62,270 nucleotides of DNA from Paenibacillus sp. SYP-B3998 (GCF_010820665.1 NZ_JAAIKC010000020.1:1-62270); one strand, 5' to 3'. Shown: positions 27,717 through 37,755, numbered from the stretch's first letter. A program made the numbers and translations. The notes: a model not told the origin generated them from the letters alone.

Positions 27717-29228
27717 CTAAGTAAGTTTACCAACTTTTTTTGCTTCTTGCCAGTACGCTTCCATCTCTGATAAATCAGTTTGCTCAAAAGAAAGTCCTCT
27801 TAAACGTAGTTGTTCTTCGATATAAGAAAATCGACGAATAAATTTCCGGTTTGTTTGAGCAATGGCTTCCTCTGGGTCAACCTTGAGGAATCTAGCAAGG
27901 TTAACGATAGAAAACAGCAGATCCCCAAGTTCTTCTTGCTTCTCCTGCACGCCTTGGTTAGCAATCGCTTCTCGCAGTTCACCCAACTCTTCTTCAACCT
28001 TATCAAGCACATCTTGCGCCTCTGACCAATCGAAACCAACGGTGGCCGCTTTTTTCTGCAGCTTCCAAGCCTTCATTAAGCCTGGCAGATCACGCGGAAC
28101 GCCGTCCAGTACTGATTGCTTAGTCGTATCGATACCTTTTTTGCGCTTCTCCTCAGCTTTCATTTCGTTCCAGTTCACAAGCGCCTCTTCAGCATCTTCG
28201 GCTTCATTTTCGCCAAATACATGGGGATGACGACGAATCAGCTTCTCGTTCAAGCCGGCAATAACATCATACACGGTAAACGTCCCGGTCTCTTCTTCAA
28301 TCTGAGCATGCAGCATGACTTGCAGCAGCAGATCTCCAAGCTCCTCGCACATATGCTCAGGATCATCTTCATCGATCGTTTCCAGAACCTCGTAGGCTTC
28401 TTCAATAAGGTTTTTACGAAGGCTAGCATGCGTTTGCTCCCGATCCCACGGACAACCTTCCGGACTCCGAAGAATGTTAACAATTTCATGAAGGCGACCA
28501 AAGGAGCGATAAAGATCCTTGTCCTGCTCGCTTTTAGGTACCCATACGAGAGACAAGTTTCCATATCCCTGAATATGATCAAGCTCGTAAAGAGGCACTT
28601 CTATAATCTGTTCTTCACCTACAACTCCAAGAGAATGACCAACAACGACTCTGTATTCGTCTGGATAAGCTTCCATAAGGCTTATCTTAAGATCCGAAGC
28701 CGTGTAAGTATCGTAGACTTGTCCAATGACAGTGTGTAACTGAGGATTCAGACTATATCTGTTCAGACTCGTTGAATCTAATAATTGAAATCCTTCGATC
28801 GGATCAAACCCGAAGCGGAGAAATGCTTGATCTAGAAAGCTTTCGCCACTTAGCAAACTTAAGGAAATGCCTTCGGCAGGACAGCGCTGTTTCAACAATT
28901 GAACTGTAAATTCAGCGACCATTGGATGCCCTGGGACTGCGTATATGACCTCGCCGGATTGCTGCTTGGCCGTTTGAACAAGCGCCTCTGCAATCGATGC
29001 GTACACTTGTTCGAAGCTCTCGTGAGCTTCGTAGTTAGCATCGAAAGTTTGGTAAGGGATATGATTATCATCTAGCATACGAACCATAGGATGGTCTTTC
29101 GTGCGTAAGTAAAGCGAAGCTTGCGATTTAGCCGCCAACTGCAGCTTTTTCCATGCGCCAAGTGTTAATTGATCTTCGTCGCCTGTACCTAGCCCAACAA
29201 CGGTAATCTGTGCGGTTTGCGTGGACAT
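27717..29228 (-). CDS. mazG: Tetrapyrrole-methylase-fold / MazG nucleotide pyrophosphohydrolase fusion (YabN)
   Basis: 503 residues. Residues 1-220 have the SAM-dependent tetrapyrrole methylase fold (ITVVGLGTGDEDQLTLGAW), and two MazG domains follow. The first has EEAYEVLETID and EELGDLLLQVMLH, the second EEELGELREAI and EELGDLLFSIVNLA, giving the ExxE and ExxD metal-binding motifs. It probably cleans damaged or non-canonical NTPs. Same arrangement as B. subtilis YabN. The ATG has GGAGGTG upstream. Confidence 0.93.
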   Translation of the reverse strand: MSTQTAQITVVGLGTGDEDQLTLGAWKKLQLAAKSQASLYLRTKDHPMVRMLDDNHIPYQTFDANYEAHESFEQVYASIAEALVQTAKQQSGEVIYAVPGHPMVAEFTVQLLKQRCPAEGISLSLLSGESFLDQAFLRFGFDPIEGFQLLDSTSLNRYSLNPQLHTVIGQVYDTYTASDLKISLMEAYPDEYRVVVGHSLGVVGEEQIIEVPLYELDHIQGYGNLSLVWVPKSEQDKDLYRSFGRLHEIVNILRSPEGCPWDREQTHASLRKNLIEEAYEVLETIDEDDPEHMCEELGDLLLQVMLHAQIEEETGTFTVYDVIAGLNEKLIRRHPHVFGENEAEDAEEALVNWNEMKAEEKRKKGIDTTKQSVLDGVPRDLPGLMKAWKLQKKAATVGFDWSEAQDVLDKVEEELGELREAIANQGVQEKQEELGDLLFSIVNLARFLKVDPEEAIAQTNRKFIRRFSYIEEQLRLRGLSFEQTDLSEMEAYWQEAKKVGKLT

Positions 29229-29363
29229 GTAGGTTGGACACCTCCTGAATATTATGAACTACAGATACGCTTGTTAAATAATTAATTACAATGGATGATT
29301 GACCTGAAGATCGATGCAGCATTCACTAAATAAATTAAAGAGGCCAAAGAAGCATGAAAACAG

Positions 29364-31082
29364 CTACGAGTCATCTGAAGCTCGCTCCTTCGCTGGCGGC
29401 AGCACCTTGGCCAAAATCGGCGCAAGCTTCCGCTCCAGTTCCGGCATCAGCCGGAGCTCCTCGCGACTGATGCCGCCGCTAAGCAGCAGTGCTAGCCCGT
29501 AGACGGCTGCTCCGACGGCAACGCTAATAAGTGCGATTGTGCTATAGCACAATCGCTCAGGCACATGCCAAGCCGCCACAGCGGGCTTGGCTAGCAGCTG
29601 CAGCGCTGCCAAGCAAACGCCCATCAGTCCAACGCCCAGCGCAGGACTGATGACGTACGGCCGCAGCGCGAAGCGCGCTCCGGTGCAGCGCATAAGCTGC
29701 ACCAGATTTAGCCCCGCAGCAGCGGCATAGGCGATTACCGCGCTAAGCGCGGCGCCATCGATGCCCCAGCGGGGCACTAGCCACACATTGCCGAGTGCTT
29801 TCAGCACAATGGCAAGGAGCAGTGCTCTAGCCGGCGTGATAATCGCGCCGACCCCTTGGAGAACGCTGGCCGTAACAGCGTTCAGGGTACTGAATAAGGC
29901 CGTGAAGGCAAGCACGGCCATCGTCCAGCTGGCTTCACTGCTTTTATACAGCATAATATTAATGGGTACTGCTGCAAAAGCAAGGCCGAATGAAGCCCCT
30001 AACCCCACTAACCAAGATAGCCTCACGGCCATCTCAGCCCGACTTCGGATCAATCCTTCCTGTCCATGGGCCATCGCTGCAGCGATGGCAGGAACAAGCA
30101 CGGCGGACATGGAAGAGGCAATCATAACCACAAGCTGGACTAACGGCAGTCCGCGGTTATATAATCCGAATTGTCGCATGACTTCGGCTTCGCTCCCTTG
30201 TGAGTTTTCAAGCAGTCTCGGCATCGTAAACGTGTCGACAAGCGTTAGAAGAGGCACAACAATAGCGCCTAAGCAAACAGGGATTGCATAAGCAGTTATT
30301 CGCCTAGCCCATTGCCACTTCGAATAAGAATTGGCCTTTTGAACCTTATTATCCACTTCTAGACTTTTCACACCACTATTCCTCTTCGAATCATTGCCCC
30401 TAAGACGTTGATCCTTACGCCAATACACGAGCATTACAAGCAGACCTGCTCCCGCTCCTGTAACTGAACCGAATGTTGCGCCAGCAGCAATCCATGCTTC
30501 ATCATACGTTAAGGCTACTAGATAGAGCAGTAGGGCCACCATCGTAATCACTCTGATTAACTGCTCAACGACTTGAGAAACTGCAGTCGGCACCATGTTC
30601 TGATAGCCTTGAAAATAACCCCGAAGCACCGCCAAAACAGGCGATAACAGCAAAGCAAAGGATACGCTGCGGATCGCTCGCGCTGTATGGCTGATCCCGA
30701 TCCAACCAGCAATCTCTCCAGCTCCGAAATAAAGCAGCAGAAAGAGCACAACCCCTGACCCCATTAAGATCGTTGCTGAGACATACACGATCCGTTTAGC
30801 CCCTTCATAATCGCCAAGGATGGCACGTTCGGCTACAAATTTAGATACTGCAACCGGAAACCCAGCAGTCGCAGCAAACAAAATCAGAATATAGAGTGGA
30901 TATACCGCATTGTATAACCCAAAGGCCGTATCCCCAGCAACATTTTGCAGTGGAATCTTCTGGAGAGTTCCCAACAGCTTAGAAAGGACAGCAGCTACCC
31001 CTAAAATTGCAGCTCCTTTGAGCAGCTTTGCACTTTGTTTACCCACGTTCTTCTGAAGCTCACCCTCATGGGCTTCCTTCAT
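29364..31082 (-). CDS. yabM: MATE-like polysaccharide/lipid flippase (YabM/SpoVB/MurJ family)
   Basis: About 572 residues from the ATG at 31082 (site GGGAGAGG); a frame opening 21 codons earlier lacks a site. It has some 12-14 membrane segments with the MOP-superfamily start KLLKGAAILGVAAVLSKLLGTLQKIPLQ. The position next to spoVT and mazG matches B. subtilis yabM, whose relatives include SpoVB and MurJ-type lipid II flippases. A hydrophilic loop near residues 230-260 has a Lys/Asn-rich stretch. The 3' third (29380-29780) is much more GC-rich than the rest. Substrate not decidable. Confidence 0.85.
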   Translation of the reverse strand: MKEAHEGELQKNVGKQSAKLLKGAAILGVAAVLSKLLGTLQKIPLQNVAGDTAFGLYNAVYPLYILILFAATAGFPVAVSKFVAERAILGDYEGAKRIVYVSATILMGSGVVLFLLLYFGAGEIAGWIGISHTARAIRSVSFALLLSPVLAVLRGYFQGYQNMVPTAVSQVVEQLIRVITMVALLLYLVALTYDEAWIAAGATFGSVTGAGAGLLVMLVYWRKDQRLRGNDSKRNSGVKSLEVDNKVQKANSYSKWQWARRITAYAIPVCLGAIVVPLLTLVDTFTMPRLLENSQGSEAEVMRQFGLYNRGLPLVQLVVMIASSMSAVLVPAIAAAMAHGQEGLIRSRAEMAVRLSWLVGLGASFGLAFAAVPINIMLYKSSEASWTMAVLAFTALFSTLNAVTASVLQGVGAIITPARALLLAIVLKALGNVWLVPRWGIDGAALSAVIAYAAAAGLNLVQLMRCTGARFALRPYVISPALGVGLMGVCLAALQLLAKPAVAAWHVPERLCYSTIALISVAVGAAVYGLALLLSGGISREELRLMPELERKLAPILAKVLPPAKERASDDS

Positions 31083-31145
31083 GCTCCGGTCCTCTCCCTT
31101 TTTGGTAGATATAGGAGTATTATATCGAAATCCACCCATCCTCAC

Positions 31146-31196
31146 AAAAAAAGCTTCGCTTACAGATGATCGCCATCTCGGTAAGGAAGCCTTTGT
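31146..31196 (-). terminator. spoVT terminator
   Basis: Minus-strand hairpin GGCTTCCTTAC...GTAAGCGAAGC followed by seven Ts. Confidence 0.8.
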
Positions 31197-31208
31197 ATAC
31201 TATTCTTT

Positions 31209-31751
31209 TTATTGCTCCATCTGTTTTGCTAAAAATCCTGCAGCGGTTTCCACCATTTTCACTTCCATATTGCCCATCTTCACATTCTCATCTTTGCTAA
31301 GCAGAATCACAGAACCGATAGGGTCGCCCCCCGCAACGATCGGTGCTGCGACGAAAGAGGAGAACGTTTCGCTTGTATCTTTAATGATTTCAAATTGCCC
31401 GCTTCCGGTTTCCAAAATTGCTTTGCGGTTTTCCATACAGGCTTCAATAATCGATCCGACCGACTTTTCGAAATAATCCTTTTTAGAACCACCAGCCATC
31501 GCGATAATATTGTCACGATCGGAGATCATCGCCACATGGTTCGTACTTTCAAACAATGACTCTGCGTACTCTTTTGCAAAATCTCCAAGTTCACCTATAG
31601 GTGAATACTTTTTGAGGATGACCTCTCCATCACGATCCACGAAAATTTCCAACGGGTCACCTTCGCGAATGCGAAGTGTGCGTCGTATTTCCTTGGGAAT
31701 TACGACTCTCCCTAAATCATCTATCCGACGGACAATTCCAGTTGCTTTCAT
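31209..31751 (-). CDS. spoVT: Stage V sporulation protein T
   Basis: 180-residue regulator of sigma-G genes in the forespore. The N-terminal AbrB-type swapped-hairpin domain (MKATGIVRRIDDLGRVVIPK, then IRRTLRIREGDPLEIFVD) spans 1-52 and a GAF-like domain fills the C-terminal part (SFVAAPIVAGGDPIGSVILL). Its DNA-binding half closely resembles abrB at 53200. It is followed by a strong terminator. Confidence 0.97.
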   Translation of the reverse strand: MKATGIVRRIDDLGRVVIPKEIRRTLRIREGDPLEIFVDRDGEVILKKYSPIGELGDFAKEYAESLFESTNHVAMISDRDNIIAMAGGSKKDYFEKSVGSIIEACMENRKAILETGSGQFEIIKDTSETFSSFVAAPIVAGGDPIGSVILLSKDENVKMGNMEVKMVETAAGFLAKQMEQ

Positions 31752-31952
31752 ACCTCTAGATGCCTCACTTTCCTCTGAAGAATTAGATACGACTGGAGCA
31801 TGAATTCTTGTTGTATGCTGGATTTGGAGGGGACTCGAATTCTATCCATAGTATTCTTCACTTCCCATTCTTCTATGCAGACGCTTCTACCTTCGGGTTT
31901 TCTTTTATGTAGCTTCGCATGCTGCTGAACTTATCTTGTCCAGAAATAACAA

Positions 31953-31984
31953 ATAAAAACAGGATGCCCTTAACGGGCATCCTG
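31953..31984 (-). terminator. prsA terminator
   Basis: Minus-strand hairpin CAGGATGCCC-GTTAA-GGGCATCCTG followed by TTTTT. Confidence 0.9.
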
Positions 31985-31992
31985 GTAACTTC

Positions 31993-33087
31993 TTACTTTG
32001 CAGCTGGTGATGCAGCAGGACTCGCTGCTGGACTTGCTGTAGGAGCTGGAGTTGCAGTAGGCTTAGGCAAATTGTTCGTTTCAACCAAATTCGGATACTC
32101 TTTCTCGGCAAATTCAGAAAGCGCCTTCTGCGCCAAATCTGACTTGATTTGCGTTTTCATTGTATCGTCCAACGGCTTCGTGCTTCGTGATTCCACTTTC
32201 ATCACATGGTAACCGAAAGATGATTCTACTGGATCGCTGACCGTGTTCAAAGGAAGCGTACTTGCTGCCGATTTGAACTCAGGCACCCATTGATTAATGT
32301 CAGCGTCTTTATACGTACCGCCATTATCCTTAGAGCCTGGATCATCGGAATATTCTTTCGCCAAGGCTGCGAAATCGCCACCCTTGTCCAGTTTGCCTTT
32401 TACTTCTTTAGCTCTAGCCAAAGCTTCGTCTTTGGTGCGCAAATCTTTTTGCGTTGCCGCGTCTTTGAGGCTGATAAGAATATGGCTTACAGTTGCAATA
32501 TCAAACGTGTGAGCAGCCGCTTGCTCATTGTAGGCATCTTGTACCTGCTGATCCGTGATTTTGTTTTCCATACTACCCATCGTGTAGAAGCTCATTTTCA
32601 TCAAAGACTCGATGTCTTTCAATTCAATGTTGTTATCTTTAAGCTGCTTGTCCATTCCGCCTTCTTGCTTGCTGAAATAGTCGGTGATTGCCTTCATTTG
32701 TTCAGTAACTTGTTTGTCTGCTTCTGTTTTCGTCTTATCGTCGACTTTGGCAGAAAGCACGCGGAATGTAACCATTTGTTTCAACATGTTTTGTTGAAAC
32801 CCAGGATCTGCTAGAAACTGTGCAATCTGCGGAGAGAACATCTTGTTTGTGCTCACGAATGCATCAAACTCGGCGCGAGTTATTTTGCCGCCGTCTTTGT
32901 AAGTAGCGATAATATCCGTAGGCTTCCCTGATGCAGCTGCGGTCGCGGAAGGCGAAGCGCTTGCCGCTCCCCCTTCACTTTTTTTACCGCACGCGCTCAG
33001 CACGGAAAATGCGAGAAGCAGCGCCACCATTGATAGGATCCATTTTTTTGAGTACATTGGTTGATTGTTAGTATGATTTGGCGACAT
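31993..33087 (-). CDS. prsA: Lipoprotein foldase, parvulin-type peptidyl-prolyl isomerase (PrsA-like)
   Basis: 364 residues. A type II signal peptide ends in the lipobox FSVLSAC (cysteine near residue 33), so the mature protein is lipid-anchored outside the cell. A SurA-like N-domain precedes the parvulin domain (about 195-290: VSHILISLKDAATQK, YSDDPGSKDNGGTY, VESSFGYHVMKV). The C-terminus is a low-complexity Pro/Ala/Thr/Ser tail with ASPAASPAASPA. The start at 33087 has GGGAG and overlaps the end of mfd by 20 bp; an internal ATG (MYSKKW) is the alternative. The gene is in an unusual mfd-prsA-spoVT position. Confidence 0.88.
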   Translation of the reverse strand: MSPNHTNNQPMYSKKWILSMVALLLAFSVLSACGKKSEGGAASASPSATAAASGKPTDIIATYKDGGKITRAEFDAFVSTNKMFSPQIAQFLADPGFQQNMLKQMVTFRVLSAKVDDKTKTEADKQVTEQMKAITDYFSKQEGGMDKQLKDNNIELKDIESLMKMSFYTMGSMENKITDQQVQDAYNEQAAAHTFDIATVSHILISLKDAATQKDLRTKDEALARAKEVKGKLDKGGDFAALAKEYSDDPGSKDNGGTYKDADINQWVPEFKSAASTLPLNTVSDPVESSFGYHVMKVESRSTKPLDDTMKTQIKSDLAQKALSEFAEKEYPNLVETNNLPKPTATPAPTASPAASPAASPAAK

Positions 33088-36000
33088 CTTGTAATTCTCC
33101 CTTCGGTTTCAGAACTTCCTTGTATTGCACCAGGAATTTCTCCACCAACTCGATGGATGCTTCTGGTTTAAGACCTTTACAGCGGATAATAATGTTGATT
33201 TGCGGTTCGGCAACCAGCTTAATGCGACCATCAAAGCCTTTGGATAAAGCAAATAGCTTCTGTCCGTCAAGCTTGCCATTCTGTTCGGCATGAACCTTAA
33301 TCTGGTAATCTTCCCCTTTTTGGCTAATCGTTTCTATGCGGTATTCCGAACCGTATGATTTCAAACGAGCCACTGCCAGTAAGTTGAAGACGGATTGCGG
33401 TAGATCTCCAAAGCGATCCACGAGCTCATCATGCAGATCCGCGGTTTCTTCCAATGAGCGAATAGCAGCCACTTTCTTATAAATTTCGATTTTTTGCATA
33501 CTGTCGTAGATGTAGTCGGATGGCAGATAGGCGTCCAATTGAATATCAATGGTCGTATTCCATTCCAGTTCGGGCTGGACAGCTTCGCCATCAATTTCTT
33601 GTTTCAACTTAGCAATCTCTTCTGCTAACATTTGCGAATACAAATCAAAACCGACAGAGGCAATAAAACCATGCTGTTCTGCGCCCAGCAAGTTGCCTGC
33701 GCCGCGGATGGATAAATCCCTCATCGCAATTTTAAAGCCTGAACCAAGTTCTGTAAACTCTTTAATCGCCTGCAGGCGTTTTTCAGCTACTTCCGTCAGC
33801 ACCTTATCTCGCTGATACGTAAAATATGCGTAAGCAACTCGATTCGAACGACCGACGCGTCCACGCAGCTGGTACAGCTGCGAAAGCCCCATTTTATCCG
33901 CATCATGAACGATGAGCGTGTTCACATTAGGAATGTCGACGCCTGTTTCGATAATACTCGTACTGACCAGCACATCATACTCTCCATCGAGAAAATCGAG
34001 GATTGTTTTTTCAAGTTCCTGCTCGCCCATCTGTCCATGCGCTACGGTTACCCGGGCATCGGGAATCATCATAGCAATTTGATCTGCCATCTGAGTAATA
34101 CCCTGCACCCGATTATATAAATAATAGACCTGGCCTTCACGCGCTAGTTCCCGTTCAATAGCTTCTCTAACAAGCGTCGGACCGTATTCTACCACATACG
34201 TTTGCACAGGAAACCGGTTCTCTGGCGGTGTCTCGATAACCGACAAGTCTCGTACCCCGAGCATCGACATGTGCAGCGTGCGCGGAATCGGCGTGGCGGT
34301 TAACGTCAGCACGTCCACATTCGTTTTGAGCCGTTTTAATTTTTCCTTATGAGACACGCCAAAACGCTGCTCCTCATCGACAATAAGCAGACCTAAATCC
34401 TTAAACTGAACATCTTGCGAAAGCAACCGATGCGTGCCAATAACAATATCGACGGTACCTTTCTTAACACCCTTCATAACTTCTGTCTGTTCCTTCTTAG
34501 AGCGAAAACGACTAAGCACTTTAACATTAAAAGGATACCCGGAGAACCGTTCGCGGAACGTTTCATAATGCTGCTGCGCCAAGATGGTGGTAGGGACTAG
34601 AACAGCAACTTGCTTCCCATCGATAGCTGCTTTAAAGGCAGCTCGAACGGCTACTTCCGTCTTTCCGTAACCGACGTCACCGCAGAGCAAACGATCCATT
34701 GGACGGGACTTCTCCATATCCACCTTGATCTCTTCAATAGCGCGAAGCTGATCTCGTGTCTCATCGTAAGGGAACATCGCTTCAAAATCATTTTGATAGG
34801 AACTATCTTTGCTAAAGCCATAACCCGTAGTTGCCTGACGTTCCGCGTAGAGCTTAATAAGTTCATCGGCGATATCCTTAACGGATGCTCGCGCCTTGGT
34901 CTTCACTCTCGCCCAATCAGTCCCGCCAAGCTTATAAAGCTTAGGTTCTTTCTCTTCTGATCCTACGTACTTTTGAATGAGATCGATCTGGTCGATAGGG
35001 ACAGATAGCTTGTCGCCACCCGCATATAGAACGTGCATGTAATCTTTATGAATACCCCCGACTTCGAGCGTACCAATGCCGACATACTTCCCAATACCGT
35101 GATTCACGTGAACAACATAATCGCCCACCTTAAGTTCCTGGTAGCTCTTAATCCGTTCCGCATTTTCCAGTTTTTTCTCAACTTTGCGAGCCTTACGCTG
35201 CTTTTGAGTGAAAATTTCACCTTCCGTGATAACCACTAAGTGGATTGAAGGCATCTCGAAACCAGTTTGTAGATTCCCATCTACGATCTCAGGAATTTCA
35301 ATCTGATAATCATGCAGTACCCGTCTAACCCGTTCGGATCGATCTTCACCGTTAGCAAGCAAAATAACTTTGCTTCCATTTTTCTTCCAGCGCTCCATCT
35401 CCGCTTTAAGCAAATTCATTTGACCATGGAAATTTTGCATCACACGACAAACGAAATTCACAATGTTTTGCGGTTGAATGCCGGATACTTGGCGCAAGAA
35501 CAGGGATAAGTATAACGTTGGAAACGGTCTGCGATGAAGAAGCGATTCATAGGATTTGGACAGCACAAAAGCTGGCAAGCTCTTCCCCTCTTGCAAAGCA
35601 TGCATCATCCATTCTGCCTCATCGCGTTCGAGCTGTTTCGCTGTTTCCAGCAATCGAGCCGGTTCGTCGATAATCAGCACGGCATCCTTAGGCATGAAAT
35701 CCATGAGGGTCTGTCTTTCCGTAAATAAGAGCGATATATATTTATAAATTCCAGGAAACATCTGCCCTTCGCGGAGCAGCTCGATATCGTGTCCTATGCC
35801 TTCCAATAGCTTATCTTTGGCTGCACGATCGGTCATCTTCTCCAGCTGCGCCTGAAGAAGCTCATATGCGTGCTGCGCCGCCGATTGTAATCGCTTTCTA
35901 TCCGCTTGAATCTCCCGACAAGGCGGAATCGTAATGGACGCCAATTTATCAATGGACCTCTGATCGCTTACATCGAAGGTTCGGATCGAATCCACATCTA

Positions 36001-36595
36001 CATCGAAAAGCTCAACCCTTATCGCGTTCGCGGACGTTAACGGATACAAATCTAGGATCCCGCCTCGGACGCTCATCTCCCCTTTACTCTCTACCCGCTC
36101 CACACGCTCGTATCCTAAATTCATCAATCCGCTCAGCAGATCATCGAGATGGATCGTATCCCCGACTTTAATCGTAATGCGAGCTTCCTCGTAAACTTGT
36201 TTCACAGGAAGTAGTCTTCTCACCCCTGCGAAAGGAGCGATAACTACGCCGCGATACCCGCCAGCGAGTTTAGTGAGAACGTCAATACGCTGCGCTAGCA
36301 TCTCAGGGCTTGCAGCCGCTTCTTCTGTAGCCAGAAGTTCTTGAGATGGATAGAGCAGCACTTGATCTTCGGATAAACACTCTAGTAAATCCTCAGAGAT
36401 TTTCTGGGCGGCGAACATGTTGTGGGTTACAATGAATAGCGGACGCTCAAGCTCTCGCGCAAGAGTCGCAATCATCACTTGTCGAGAGGAGCCGGTAAGT
36501 CCGGCAACGAGCTGCTCTTTCATCTCGGATCGAATACCAGAGACGATCGTTTGAAAGTCAGTATCCGCAGAAAAAGCTTGAATTAAAGCTTGCAA
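33068..36595 (-). CDS. mfd: Transcription-repair coupling factor Mfd
   Basis: 1175-residue SF2 translocase that removes stalled RNA polymerase and recruits UvrA. In order: UvrB-like N-domains (1-350), the RNA polymerase interaction domain (about 495-560, KVGDYVVHVNHGIGKYVGI), then RecG-like helicase domains with Walker A CGDVGYGKTEVAVRAAF, DEEQRFGV (DEEQ box), LTATPIPRTLHMS and QLRGRVGR, and a C-terminal TRCF domain. The start appears to be TTG at 36595 with GGGGAG nine bases upstream. Downstream prsA overlaps it. Confidence 0.97.
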   Translation of the reverse strand: MQALIQAFSADTDFQTIVSGIRSEMKEQLVAGLTGSSRQVMIATLARELERPLFIVTHNMFAAQKISEDLLECLSEDQVLLYPSQELLATEEAAASPEMLAQRIDVLTKLAGGYRGVVIAPFAGVRRLLPVKQVYEEARITIKVGDTIHLDDLLSGLMNLGYERVERVESKGEMSVRGGILDLYPLTSANAIRVELFDVDVDSIRTFDVSDQRSIDKLASITIPPCREIQADRKRLQSAAQHAYELLQAQLEKMTDRAAKDKLLEGIGHDIELLREGQMFPGIYKYISLLFTERQTLMDFMPKDAVLIIDEPARLLETAKQLERDEAEWMMHALQEGKSLPAFVLSKSYESLLHRRPFPTLYLSLFLRQVSGIQPQNIVNFVCRVMQNFHGQMNLLKAEMERWKKNGSKVILLANGEDRSERVRRVLHDYQIEIPEIVDGNLQTGFEMPSIHLVVITEGEIFTQKQRKARKVEKKLENAERIKSYQELKVGDYVVHVNHGIGKYVGIGTLEVGGIHKDYMHVLYAGGDKLSVPIDQIDLIQKYVGSEEKEPKLYKLGGTDWARVKTKARASVKDIADELIKLYAERQATTGYGFSKDSSYQNDFEAMFPYDETRDQLRAIEEIKVDMEKSRPMDRLLCGDVGYGKTEVAVRAAFKAAIDGKQVAVLVPTTILAQQHYETFRERFSGYPFNVKVLSRFRSKKEQTEVMKGVKKGTVDIVIGTHRLLSQDVQFKDLGLLIVDEEQRFGVSHKEKLKRLKTNVDVLTLTATPIPRTLHMSMLGVRDLSVIETPPENRFPVQTYVVEYGPTLVREAIERELAREGQVYYLYNRVQGITQMADQIAMMIPDARVTVAHGQMGEQELEKTILDFLDGEYDVLVSTSIIETGVDIPNVNTLIVHDADKMGLSQLYQLRGRVGRSNRVAYAYFTYQRDKVLTEVAEKRLQAIKEFTELGSGFKIAMRDLSIRGAGNLLGAEQHGFIASVGFDLYSQMLAEEIAKLKQEIDGEAVQPELEWNTTIDIQLDAYLPSDYIYDSMQKIEIYKKVAAIRSLEETADLHDELVDRFGDLPQSVFNLLAVARLKSYGSEYRIETISQKGEDYQIKVHAEQNGKLDGQKLFALSKGFDGRIKLVAEPQINIIIRCKGLKPEASIELVEKFLVQYKEVLKPKGELQDVAKSY

Positions 36596-36613
36596 ACAAG
36601 TACACTCCCCTCA

Positions 36614-36650
36614 CAAAAAGAAGCCTCGGCACACTTGCCTAGGCTATTGA
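36614..36650 (-). terminator. Terminator between fin and mfd
   Basis: Minus-strand hairpin AGCCT-A-GGCA-AGTG-TGCC-G-AGGCT then TCTTTTT. It would separate a forespore transcript of fin from mfd or attenuate read-through. Confidence 0.75.
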
Positions 36651-36666
36651 CTCTTCATAAACAACG

Positions 36667-36894
36667 TTACTGCAGTGGACTTGCCAGTAGCGACAGCTCC
36701 GGATTGGCTTCTAGTGCTTCTCGGCAATAGTCGCAAACAACTCTGACTGTAACATCTCCATTCGTATTATACGATATTATATCTCTACGCTCATCGGGGG
36801 TCAAGAAATGGAAGCCCAACTGCTGCTCCGTAATCGTTTCTTGATTTATTTCTCCGACAAAGGTATGGCAATGCCTGCAAATATACTTGATCAT
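36667..36894 (-). CDS. fin: Anti-sigma-F factor Fin (YabK)
   Basis: 75-residue protein with two CxxC pairs (CRHC near residues 7-10 and CDYC near 55-58) that should bind zinc. The sequence MIKYICRHCHTFVGEI and the pth-fin-mfd context match B. subtilis YabK/Fin, which inhibits sigma-F and helps the switch to sigma-G. The ATG is preceded by GGAGG at 7 bp. Confidence 0.93.
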   Translation of the reverse strand: MIKYICRHCHTFVGEINQETITEQQLGFHFLTPDERRDIISYNTNGDVTVRVVCDYCREALEANPELSLLASPLQ

Positions 36895-37023
36895 ATATGT
36901 ATGCCTCCTTCAAATATCCTATTACAGGATAGTATGACCATTCACCGGAGAAATTAGCCAAGTCCAATGTTGTCATTTTCGGATATTCGAAGTGCATATA
37001 CTTTGTCTAAATAGAATTCAGCA

Positions 37024-37584
37024 CTATTTATTAAACTTTGCCATCGTCTTCTCAAACGAATCCTTCAAACTATATTCCATCGCATCACAGGTGAGCTCGA
37101 GTACTTGATCAAGTGACTTCATCTCTTCTTTGGAGAAGTTGGACAGCACATAATCTGCAATGTTATAACCCGGCGCTGGTCGGTTCACTCCCATTCGAAT
37201 CCGATTAAAGCTTTGTGTACCACCGTGTTGAATAATGGATTTAATCCCATTGTGCCCCCCCGCACTCCCTTGATAGCGCAGGCGGATCTGACCAAAAGAT
37301 GTATCCATATCATCATAAATAATCGTGACATCTTCAAGTTTCGCCTTATAAAAGTCCAAAAAAGCCCGCATCGCTTCACCCGAAAGGTTCATGTACGTCA
37401 TCGGTTTGAGCAGATACACTTTCGTACCGTTAACTACACCTTCACCTAGGAGTGCTTTGCCTTTGTTTTGGAACGTAGTTATTCCCCATTTGGCCGCAAA
37501 ACAGTCTATGGCCATGAAGCCTATATTGTGGCGATTAAGCTCATATTGCTTCCCCGGATTCCCTAAACCTATGAAACATTTCAT
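37024..37584 (-). CDS. pth: Peptidyl-tRNA hydrolase
   Basis: Recycles peptidyl-tRNA dropped from ribosomes. It has 186 residues. Motifs are FIGLGNPGKQYELNRHNIGFM (catalytic His in RHN), KPMTYMNLSG, IIYDDMD and GSAGGHNGIKSI. Also known as spoVC in B. subtilis. It is separated from rplY by a small gene on the opposite strand. Confidence 0.97.
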   Translation of the reverse strand: MKCFIGLGNPGKQYELNRHNIGFMAIDCFAAKWGITTFQNKGKALLGEGVVNGTKVYLLKPMTYMNLSGEAMRAFLDFYKAKLEDVTIIYDDMDTSFGQIRLRYQGSAGGHNGIKSIIQHGGTQSFNRIRMGVNRPAPGYNIADYVLSNFSKEEMKSLDQVLELTCDAMEYSLKDSFEKTMAKFNK

Positions 37585-37755
37585 CTTCCATTTATCCCCC
37601 TAACGATCTACCCAGAAAGCCACCCTTGTGTAAAACCTCTGCAAGAATCCCAAGTAAACATCCCTTAAAGCGGAACTAAGTCATCGCATGTATTGTCTAC
37701 CTATATGTAAACAAAAGTAACCATCAAATTCATAGTTGTAGGTGAACCAGCGCTT

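Noticed and set aside
28116..28739. 207-codon plus-strand reading frame
   Set aside because: Fully antisense to the MazG domains; a composition shadow of a conserved gene.
36895..36960. Sigma-F or sigma-G promoter upstream of fin
   Set aside because: A CATACTA -10-like sequence is present, but the -35 position does not match either pattern well enough.
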